NCBI GenBank assembly: GCA_002409975.1
Contig: DHOO01000062.1
Coordinates: 8,076-13,189 of the forward strand
DNA length: 5,114 nucleotides
Direction of reading: 5' to 3'
From: Firmicutes bacterium UBA5388
Lineage (GTDB): Bacteria; Bacillota; UBA4882; UBA10575
A model generated the notes under the pieces. The model worked only from the letters and a program-made list of their open reading frames with translations. It did not search any database and was not told the origin of the DNA. The translations under genes and the position numbers were made by a program. Shown piece by piece: positions 1-4,838 of this stretch. Every line of letters starts with the position of its first letter. The first letter of the stretch is position 1.

Positions 1-684
1 AAAAAGAGCGACAAATTCGATATCGTGCTGATGAATCCACCCTATGGCGGAACCGAAAGTGAAGGCGTGAAGATCAACTTTCCTGCCGACTTGAGAAGCA
101 GCGAAACAGCAGACCTGTTTATGTCGGTGATTATGTACCGCTTGAACGAGAAGGGACGGGCCGGAGTGATTATTCCGGACGGTTTCCTTTTCGGAACGGA
201 TAACGCTAAAGTGGCGATCAAGAAAAAGCTACTGGAGGAGTTTAACCTGCATACCATTGTCCGCCTGCCTTCCAGTGTGTTTTCGCCTTACACCTCCATC
301 ACGACCAATATTTTATTCTTCGACCAAACAAAGAAGACTGATCAGGTCTGGTTCTATCGGGTCGATATGCCCAAAGGTTATAAGCATTTTTCTAAGACAA
401 AACCGATGAAGGTGGAGCACTTTGATGAGTGCGTTACCTGGTGGAACAAGCGTGAGCAGATTAAGGATGGAGAGACCGACACCTATAAGGCCAAAGATTA
501 TACCGTCCAGGAATTGGCCGACCGGGGTTATGATCTTGATTTGTGCGGTTATCCGACGGTCGAGGAAGAAGTGTTGTCCCCGGAAGAAACAATCCGGGTT
601 TTTAAAGAAAAAAGAGATGCGCTCAATGTTAAAATCGATAAGCGCCTTGCTGAGATCGAAGATTTACTGGGGGTAAAACGATGA
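1..684 (+). CDS. hsdM: Type I restriction-modification DNA methyltransferase subunit HsdM (C-terminal part; 5' end outside window)
   Basis: Transfers a methyl group from S-adenosylmethionine to the N6 of adenine in the site chosen by HsdS; acts in the cytoplasm as the M2S core of a type I RM complex. The frame is open from base 1, giving 227 visible residues. Residues 12-15 are NPPY, catalytic motif IV of N6-adenine methyltransferases, preceded by the usual FDIVLM strand. Further on come GVIIPDGFLFG (about 57-67), the family block VRLPSSVF..Y.SITTNILFF (about 87-107) and a C-terminal helix rich in Lys/Glu (about 200-227) that contacts HsdS in this family. The SAM-binding motif I and the N-terminal helical domain lie upstream; family members are about 490-520 residues, so roughly half is visible. 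The TGA stop overlaps the hsdS start (ATGA, 681-684), implying translational coupling. The one 60-base block counted (121-180) has 32 G+C, higher than sir2. The frame is intact and identification is firm. Confidence 0.96.
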   Translation, partial: KKSDKFDIVLMNPPYGGTESEGVKINFPADLRSSETADLFMSVIMYRLNEKGRAGVIIPDGFLFGTDNAKVAIKKKLLEEFNLHTIVRLPSSVFSPYTSITTNILFFDQTKKTDQVWFYRVDMPKGYKHFSKTKPMKVEHFDECVTWWNKREQIKDGETDTYKAKDYTVQELADRGYDLDLCGYPTVEEEVLSPEETIRVFKEKRDALNVKIDKRLAEIEDLLGVKR

Positions 685-2123
685 TTGCCGAGAAACTGCG
701 AAAATCCATCCTCCAGGCCGCGATCCAAGGGAAACTTACCGTGCAACTCCCGGAGGATGGCGATGCCAGAGAGTTGTTAGCGGCAATTAAAGCGGAAAAA
801 GATCAGTTGATTAAGGAAGGAAAGATTAAAAAAGAAAAGCCGCTGCCCGAGATCACCGAAGACGAGGTTCCCTTTGAGATTCCGGAGAGTTGGTGTTGGG
901 TGAGATTAGGAACCATAGGTTATGCACAGACAGGAACAACTCCAGATACATCGCGTCCCAAATATTATGGCTGTGATATTCCGTTTATTAAGCCGCCCTA
1001 CATTTTTAATGATCGAATTGATTACGAAGCGGAAGGCTTGAGCAAACTAGGAATTTCTAAAGGTCGGCTTATCAAAAAGAATTCAATATTGATGGTTTGC
1101 ATCGGAGGATCAACAGGGAAAACCTACTATTGTGATAGAGATGTTTGCTGTAATCAACAAATTAATACGATTACAACATATTCAAGTGTAAATATGAGAT
1201 ATCTCCATAAGGTAATGCAATCTCAATTCTTTCAAGAAAAGTTGTGGGGTTTAGCTACTGGAACAGCAACAACTATTGTAAATAAAGAGAACTGGCGACA
1301 ATTATTAGTTCCCTTACCACCACTTAGTGAACAGAATCGTGTTGTCAAAAAAATGGAATCTATATTGCCTGAATTAGATAAACTCGAAAAGGACGAATTA
1401 AAACTTGATCTTCTACAAAAATCCTTCCCCAAGAAAATGAAGGATTCCTTACTGCAAGAGGCGATTCAAGGTAAACTCACCGAACAACAGGAATCCGACG
1501 GAGATGCCCGGGATTTAGTGGCTGAAATTCAAAAAGAGAAAGGGCATTTCATCAAAGAAGGCAAAATTAAGAAAGAAAAGCCCTTGCTGGAGATCACGGA
1601 AGATGAGATCCCGTTTGATATTCCGGAGAATTGGTGTTGGGTGAGATTAGGGGATATTTCTGATTATGGAATCGGAAAACAGGTTAATCAAAATAATATA
1701 GCTCCTAATTCATGGATTCTTGAGTTGGAAGACATTGAAAAGGAGACATTTAAATTAAACTGCAAAAGATTTGACCGAAAACCAGGAAGTTCTAAAAATA
1801 AATTTTCTACGGGAGAAATTCTTTACGGAAAGTTACGACCATATCTGAAAAAAGTAATCATAGCTGATGAATCAGGATACTGTTCCACAGAAATTATTCC
1901 GTTTCATGGATATGCGAACATTAATTCATCATATCTTAAATATTGTATGGTTTCACCATCTGTTAATAGCAATATTAATCAAATAACACATGGAATGGAC
2001 ATGCCACGATTGGGAACAGATAAAGCTAAGCGGCTAATTATACCCCTCCCTCCACTTGCTGAACAATTTCGCATTGTCCAACGCTTAGAACAACTCTTAC
2101 CTCTTTGCGATGCACTGGAATAA
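681..2123 (+). CDS. hsdS: Type I restriction-modification specificity subunit HsdS, two TRDs, C-terminus probably shortened
   Basis: Recognises the bipartite DNA target for the type I enzyme and bridges two HsdM subunits. The 480-residue protein has two similar halves. An N-terminal helical segment (6-79, with SILQAAIQGKLT and EGKIKKEKP) leads into WCWVRLG (71-77) and TRD1 (about 78-210), which ends in the typical PLPPLSEQ (211-218). A central coiled-coil spacer follows (about 219-265), then a second copy of the helical segment (253-326), TRD2 (about 327-454), PLPPLAEQ (455-462) and a short C-terminal helix ending in DALE. Start: ATG overlapping the hsdM stop, with a weak GGGGG-type ribosome site at about 669-673. 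The two TRDs are unrelated to each other and AT-rich, while the flanking repeats are more GC-rich, suggesting TRD exchange. The second conserved region is about 20 residues shorter than the first; the missing part seems to lie at 3787-3858, beyond sir2. The protein may still assemble. Confidence 0.95.
   Translation: MIAEKLRKSILQAAIQGKLTVQLPEDGDARELLAAIKAEKDQLIKEGKIKKEKPLPEITEDEVPFEIPESWCWVRLGTIGYAQTGTTPDTSRPKYYGCDIPFIKPPYIFNDRIDYEAEGLSKLGISKGRLIKKNSILMVCIGGSTGKTYYCDRDVCCNQQINTITTYSSVNMRYLHKVMQSQFFQEKLWGLATGTATTIVNKENWRQLLVPLPPLSEQNRVVKKMESILPELDKLEKDELKLDLLQKSFPKKMKDSLLQEAIQGKLTEQQESDGDARDLVAEIQKEKGHFIKEGKIKKEKPLLEITEDEIPFDIPENWCWVRLGDISDYGIGKQVNQNNIAPNSWILELEDIEKETFKLNCKRFDRKPGSSKNKFSTGEILYGKLRPYLKKVIIADESGYCSTEIIPFHGYANINSSYLKYCMVSPSVNSNINQITHGMDMPRLGTDKAKRLIIPLPPLAEQFRIVQRLEQLLPLCDALE
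696..917 (+). repeat. hsdS direct repeat, copy 1 (before TRD1)
   Basis: Encodes HsdS residues 6-79. It aligns without gaps to copy 2 at a constant offset of 741 bases (247 codons), with 52 of 74 residues identical by eye. The longest run of identical DNA I found is 21 bases, 890-910 versus 1631-1651, directly at the TRD boundary. Such repeats are the normal structural symmetry of HsdS and also substrates for homologous exchange of TRDs. Confidence 0.9.
1437..1658 (+). repeat. hsdS direct repeat, copy 2 (before TRD2)
   Basis: Encodes HsdS residues 253-326, the second copy of the helical segment that precedes each target-recognition domain. It includes IQGKLT, EGKIKKEKP and WCWVRLG, as in copy 1. 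The 21-base identical stretch at 1631-1651 lies at the entry to TRD2. Confidence 0.9.
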
Positions 2124-2179
2124 ATGACATAAGGAGAATGAATCTGTTGTTTTGAAATTTAAGGATAAATAAAATGAAA

Positions 2180-2187
2180 GAGGTGGG
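2180..2187 (+). promoter_or_regulatory. Shine-Dalgarno site of the sir2 gene
   Basis: GAGGTGGG ends 2 bases before the ATG at 2190, and its GAGGTG core matches the anti-Shine-Dalgarno sequence over six bases with 4 bases to the start codon. This fixes the start at 2190 and indicates that the SIR2 gene is translated independently of hsdS. Confidence 0.75.
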
Positions 2188-2189
2188 TT

Positions 2190-3767
2190 ATGAAAACTCA
2201 AATTCTAAAATGCTTAAAGCGTTTTGGCACTCTTCCGTTTTTATTTATTGGTTCAGGGTTTTCCATTCGCTACCTTGGTCTGGAAAACTGGGAAGGTTTA
2301 CTGCGGAAGTTCGCGAAGATGGCTAATAATAATCAATATGCTTATGAACAATATTTGCAAAAAGCAAAGGTCAATGGATATAAAGAAGGTCTGTTGCCTA
2401 AAGTAGCAGAGTTAATTGAACAAGACTTCTTCCAGGTGTGGTTTAATTCTGATGACTATAATATCAGTCGTGAATTATATCAAGAGGAGATAAAAAAACA
2501 CACCAGTCCCTTGAAAATTGAAATAGCGAAATATATGAAGGATGTTAACCCGCTGCAAGAACATGAAGAAGAACTTGCTGCTCTAAGTAAAATTGGCAAA
2601 AGGAGTATTGGCGGTATTATAACGACAAATTACGATTGTTTCCTTGAAAGCATATTTACAGATTATACATGTTTCATTGGACAAGAAGAACTAATATTTT
2701 CACCTATTCAAGGGATTGCTGAGATATATAAAATTCATGGTTGTTGTTCTAAACCCGAGTCAATTGTAATTAACGAAACAGATTATATTAATTTCTCTGA
2801 GAAGAATGCATATTTAGCTGCGAAAATTCTTACGTTGTTTTTAGAGCATCCTGTTATTTTTATTGGCTATTCAATAAGTGATAAAAACATCGAAAATATA
2901 CTAAAGTCAATAGTAAGATGTCTTTCTATTGATAACTTGGAAAAGCTGAGAGAACGGCTTATATTCATTGAATGGAATAATTCAGATCAACCCGATGACA
3001 TTTCTATGTATAGTAAATCATTCGAAGGCGGAAAGTCTGTTGAGATGACCCGAATTCGTCTTAGAGACTACTCGATTCTTTATCATACGTTGCTGGAAAA
3101 CAATGCTAAATATAATGCTCCAATGCTTAGAAGACTAAAAGAAGATATTTACGAACTTGTATTGACAAACAAACCGACCGGAAAGATTCGCACAGTAGGC
3201 CTTGAAGATGAAAAACTGGAAGATGTAGAAGTTGTAATTGGGGTTGGTGTTTTAGCCGATTTTGGGCAGAAAGGTTATGCCTCAATAACCGCTGCGGAAT
3301 TGTATTCAGATGTAGTATTCGATAATGGAAATTATGATCCGGATCATGTTGTTAATTTAACACTACCAACACTATTACCACGTAATAGCAATAGTTTGCC
3401 GATTTATAAATATATTGCACATTATTGTGGAGATATTCCGGAGAAAGTTAAGGATGCTATTAAACCCACCTATAATAGCCTATTGAGCAACACTATTAAA
3501 AAGAACCGCGATAGAAACCCATATCGCGAAAGCACGTTTAGCCAGCTTAAAGCGCAATGTGCTGCAGAGAAGGTATTTCAATTAACGCCTTGTCTAAAAC
3601 CCGAGAATATTGATTTAGAGGAATTAAATGGCTTTCTCAAAGAATACTTGACTAAAAACCCCACTGTTTTGTCAAGCTCTTCGCCAATCAGATCTGACGT
3701 TAAAAGATTAATAAAGCTTTATGATTGGCTTAAATATAGTCGTGAAACAAAAGAGCTCCAGATATAG
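2190..3767 (+). CDS. SIR2-like (SIR2_2-type) protein, probable NAD-degrading defence effector, with unrecognised C-terminal domain
   Basis: Probable NADase of the kind found in ThsA, DSR1/DSR2 and SIR2-HerA, which deplete NAD+ in phage-infected cells; the function here is inferred. The 525-residue protein has a SIR2 Rossmann fold in about residues 14-262. It shows FLFIGSGFS (17-25), the NAD-binding loop; IITTNYD (143-149), with Asn147; IYKIHG (179-184), with the candidate catalytic His183; and VIFIGYSISD (222-231). Asn and His at these places are essential in characterised SIR2 defence proteins. Residues about 290-525 match no family I recognise. A strand-rich block stands out at 346-395, then LTLPTLLPRNS (390-400); this part could be a sensor or oligomerisation module. 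There is no signal peptide or membrane span. The gene lies 66 bp after hsdS, same strand, with its own ribosome site. One 60-base block (2821-2880) has only 18 G+C, so it is AT-richer than hsdM and probably acquired separately. Confidence 0.88.
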   Translation: MKTQILKCLKRFGTLPFLFIGSGFSIRYLGLENWEGLLRKFAKMANNNQYAYEQYLQKAKVNGYKEGLLPKVAELIEQDFFQVWFNSDDYNISRELYQEEIKKHTSPLKIEIAKYMKDVNPLQEHEEELAALSKIGKRSIGGIITTNYDCFLESIFTDYTCFIGQEELIFSPIQGIAEIYKIHGCCSKPESIVINETDYINFSEKNAYLAAKILTLFLEHPVIFIGYSISDKNIENILKSIVRCLSIDNLEKLRERLIFIEWNNSDQPDDISMYSKSFEGGKSVEMTRIRLRDYSILYHTLLENNAKYNAPMLRRLKEDIYELVLTNKPTGKIRTVGLEDEKLEDVEVVIGVGVLADFGQKGYASITAAELYSDVVFDNGNYDPDHVVNLTLPTLLPRNSNSLPIYKYIAHYCGDIPEKVKDAIKPTYNSLLSNTIKKNRDRNPYRESTFSQLKAQCAAEKVFQLTPCLKPENIDLEELNGFLKEYLTKNPTVLSSSSPIRSDVKRLIKLYDWLKYSRETKELQI

Positions 3768-3786
3768 CAAGCAATAACTGCTCACC

Positions 3787-3858
3787 GCACTGGAACCCTT
3801 TTTACAAGTTGCAGAGCACATTTACCGGTTGGCGGGAAAGAACTTCCCACGCCGCTAA
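3787..3858 (+). pseudogene. Stranded C-terminal tail of hsdS (in-frame fragment after sir2)
   Basis: The bases GCACTGGAA at 3787-3795 repeat exactly the last nine coding bases of hsdS (2112-2120). In the same Ala-Leu-Glu reading they continue for 20 codons (PFLQVAEHIY then RLAGKNFPRR) to TAA at 3856-3858. In the central HsdS repeat the corresponding place reads LPELDKLE, then 16 residues ending FPKK, directly before the helix that matches the HsdS N-terminus. Joined to hsdS, this fragment would give a C-terminus ending FPRR, exactly the piece that complements an N-terminus beginning in the next helix. The fragment has no start codon, and an in-frame TAA sits just upstream at 3775-3777, so it is not translated alone. 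It could instead be the end of another gene, because the relation rests on a short match. Confidence 0.5.
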
Positions 3859-3955
3859 AGCGCTTGACTTAGTTTATGAATTTACATCTCTATTTTATCC
3901 CACATTACCCAAAATATCAATCTGAAGTTTAGTGGAATTTTTTATCGTTATGGCA

Positions 3956-4031
3956 TAAAATATCTAGGAATAGCGGTGGATGTCTGCGGACTACACCTAA
4001 GAAAGTCGGATGCGTCCGGCTTTCTTTTTTT
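3956..4031 (+). ncRNA. Possible short structured transcript ending in the first terminator
   Basis: TAAAAT at 3956-3961 resembles a -10 box, but no good -35 is visible. It is followed by a hairpin with GGTG (3975-3978) and CACC (3994-3997) outside and GTC (3982-3984) and GAC (3989-3991) inside, loop TGCG. The terminator hairpin, which also has loop TGCG, comes directly after. A transcript of about 65 nt is conceivable; equally, this may be just the structured 3' end of the sir2 operon. No known RNA family is recognised. Confidence 0.2.
4001..4031 (+). terminator. Rho-independent terminator closing the hsd-sir2 operon
   Basis: The stem GAAAGTCGGA (4001-4010) pairs with TCCGGCTTTC (4015-4024) over ten positions, one of them a G-T wobble, with loop TGCG. 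Seven T residues follow (4025-4031). It lies 233 bases after the sir2 stop codon and is the first strong terminator after hsdM in this window. Confidence 0.88.
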
Positions 4032-4054
4032 CAACTAAATATGGTTTTAGCGAG

Positions 4055-4090
4055 CCGTTTCCTCTTTATGCAGGAAACGGTTTTGTTTTT
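4055..4090 (+). terminator. Second tandem rho-independent terminator, plus strand
   Basis: A perfect 9-bp stem, CCGTTTCCT (4055-4063) with AGGAAACGG (4072-4080), has an 8-base loop and is followed by TTTTGTTTTT (4081-4090). It lies 24 bases after the first terminator. It may be a back-up, or the end of a gene that no longer exists. Confidence 0.85.
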
Positions 4091-4092
4091 CT

Positions 4093-4161
4093 AATAGTGG
4101 CATCGTTCTTTACCGAGTTTCTTCCGGAGTTATAGAGGGAAAGGGCCCCGTGTTATGTTAA
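4093..4161 (+). pseudogene. Short NUDIX hydrolase-like N-terminal relic
   Basis: The plus-strand frame reads SGIVLYRVSSGVIE (4096-4137), then GKGPVLC and TAA at 4159-4161. The SAGI-LYR-x-GxxE pattern is typical of the first strand and turn of NUDIX hydrolases of the MutT/diadenosine polyphosphate type, which continue with VLL.HPGGP; the GKGP here could be what remains after a small deletion. There is no start codon, no NUDIX box, and the preceding bases belong to a terminator. With only about 14 informative residues, chance resemblance is quite possible. Confidence 0.28.
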
Positions 4162-4169
4162 AACCATGC

Positions 4170-4183
4170 CTTCATCGATGAAG
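4170..4183. promoter_or_regulatory. 14-bp perfect palindrome, possible former operator
   Basis: CTTCATCGATGAAG is a perfect inverted repeat. It lies about 37 bases upstream of the open frame that leads into the antitoxin relic, where an autoregulatory operator of a toxin-antitoxin operon would sit. No recognised operator consensus is matched, so the role is only a guess. Confidence 0.25.
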
Positions 4184-4219
4184 AAATTTTATCATTAATA
4201 TTCCGGAGGCAAGCAAAGG

Positions 4220-4474
4220 ATACAGATTGCAAAAGTAGGGCGAGTAAGAAAGTCTGAGCTGCAAACCGTGCAACCCAGACCAGAAAATAAGAGAGCGAGA
4301 GGGCCTTTCGTTAACCGGCAATATCTTCTATGAGGAAAAGATGTTCATGTCCGATGTATACCGTAAACTGAATGTGAAGCGCAATTGGCGGAGGGGAAAA
4401 TTGTAGATGGGGATAAATCGCTGAAGAGGATAAGAGAGACACCTGGAGCCGGGGATTATACTAAATTGATCTAA
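4220..4474 (+). pseudogene. Decayed Phd/YefM-type antitoxin gene (frameshifted, no start codon)
   Basis: Antitoxins of this family neutralise a RelE/ParE- or Doc-type toxin and repress their own operon; this copy is dead. The clearest part is split over two frames. Bases 4332-4373 read EEKMFMSDVYRKLN, and bases 4376-4471 read EAQLAEGKIVDGDK then SLKRIRE..., ending in TAA at 4472-4474. Joined, they resemble the C-terminal neutralising helix of YefM/Phd proteins (...ETYEEKM..VY.KL.EAEAQLAEGK...SLK.IREKY). The stretch 4220-4330 is open in the same frame as the last part and has GPFVNR at 4307-4324, possibly the remains of the EPVFITKNG motif. It starts with ATA where an ATG would fit a GGAGG site at 4205-4209. 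Its N-terminal part is too altered to align with confidence. The frame leaves and returns, as after two indels. No toxin gene is present. Confidence 0.45.
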
Positions 4475-4500
4475 GATAAAAGGCCACAATTTAACGGATC

Positions 4501-4525
4501 GCATCGCTACGGCGATGCATTTTTT
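4501..4525 (+). terminator. Rho-independent terminator after the antitoxin relic, plus strand
   Basis: GCATCGC (4501-4507) pairs with GCGATGC (4512-4518) around a TACG loop, which as RNA is a stable UNCG tetraloop closed by C-G. Six T residues follow at 4520-4525. It lies 26 bases after the stop of the antitoxin relic, consistent with the end of a former operon. Confidence 0.8.
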
Positions 4526-4556
4526 ATAGTTAAATGAAAACGTCTCGTCTTAGTTA

Positions 4557-4597
4557 AAAACACCCCGCTCGCCTATTAATTAGCAAGCGGGGCGTTT
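4557..4597 (-). terminator. Rho-independent terminator of the SPFH-Arc operon, minus strand
   Basis: CCCCGCT (4563-4569) pairs with AGCGGGG (4586-4592). The stem is extended by GC/GC inside and C-G plus A-T pairs outside, with a loop of about ten bases. Read on the minus strand, the hairpin is followed by a run of five T residues (complement of 4556-4560). It lies about 42 bases beyond the stop of the Arc-like gene. The plus-strand side lacks a good U tract. Confidence 0.82.
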
Positions 4598-4638
4598 GGC
4601 TAAAAATTACTACCATGCCATCTTAATACTTTTGGGTT

Positions 4639-4836
4639 TTACCGCTCCGGGTTCTGCTTCTCAGCTACATGATCCGGCATATATTTGCCGGTTTTTTTCC
4701 TTTGCCGGACACATTCGGTCAGTAGATATTCGATCTGGCCATTAATCGATCGGAAATCATCCTCAGCCCAGGCCGAAATCTCCTCATACAGCTTTTGCGA
4801 TAGACGAAGTGGAATTTGCTTTTTAGGATTAGCCAA
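4639..4836 (-). CDS. Arc-like ribbon-helix-helix DNA-binding protein, 65 aa, TTG start
   Basis: Small dimeric DNA-binding protein, probably a transcriptional regulator; its target is unknown. It shows the ribbon-helix-helix layout: a short basic N-terminus, a strand with alternating residues KQIPLRLS (6-13), helix A from about 14 to 26 (KLYEEISAWAEDD), a turn, and helix B from about 30 to 46 (SINGQIEYLL, TECVRQR). A charged tail follows. The DFRSINGQIEYLL block is close to Arc-family proteins that in Firmicutes lie after an SPFH-domain gene, as here. The start is TTG at 4836: no ATG or GTG is available before the in-frame TAG upstream. Only 2 bases separate it from the stop of the SPFH gene, and no clear Shine-Dalgarno precedes it, so translation is probably coupled to that gene. 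It might be listed elsewhere as an antitoxin component, but no toxin is adjacent. Confidence 0.82.
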   Translation of the reverse strand: MANPKKQIPLRLSQKLYEEISAWAEDDFRSINGQIEYLLTECVRQRKKTGKYMPDHVAEKQNPER

Positions 4837-4838
4837 TT

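Larger units (their letters stand above)
3768..4638. other. Intergenic stretch with gene relics and terminators, no intact gene
   Basis: About 870 bp between sir2 and the converging Arc/SPFH genes has no credible intact open reading frame on either strand. It contains a stranded hsdS tail (3787-3858), tandem terminators (4001-4031, 4055-4090), a NUDIX-like relic (4093-4161), a palindrome (4170-4183), an antitoxin relic (about 4220-4474), a terminator (4501-4525) and the minus-strand terminator (4557-4597). I see nothing identifiable in 3859-3955. The mixture of scraps suggests repeated insertion and deletion at an island edge. Confidence 0.7.

Noticed and set aside
2147..2175. Promoter-like TTGTTT, 17-bp spacer, TAAAAT before sir2
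   Set aside because: Transcription would begin near 2182, inside the ribosome site, leaving too short a leader; the -35 matches only three of six bases.
2174..2326. Out-of-frame ATG at 2174 giving a frame of about 50 codons (begins MKEVGYENS)
   Set aside because: It overlaps the well-supported sir2 start, has no ribosome site of its own and shows no family features.
2121..3786. Transposon carrying sir2
   Set aside because: The nine-base direct repeats fit a target-site duplication, but there is no transposase and the inner ends (TAAATGAC... and ...GCTCACC) are not inverted repeats of each other.
3876..3932. 18-codon plus-strand frame beginning MNLHLYF
   Set aside because: No ribosome site, low complexity, no similarity recognised; ordinary chance length in AT-rich DNA.
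4046..4103. 18-codon minus-strand frame beginning MPLLEKQ
   Set aside because: It is made almost entirely of the palindromic terminator at 4055-4080; no ribosome site.
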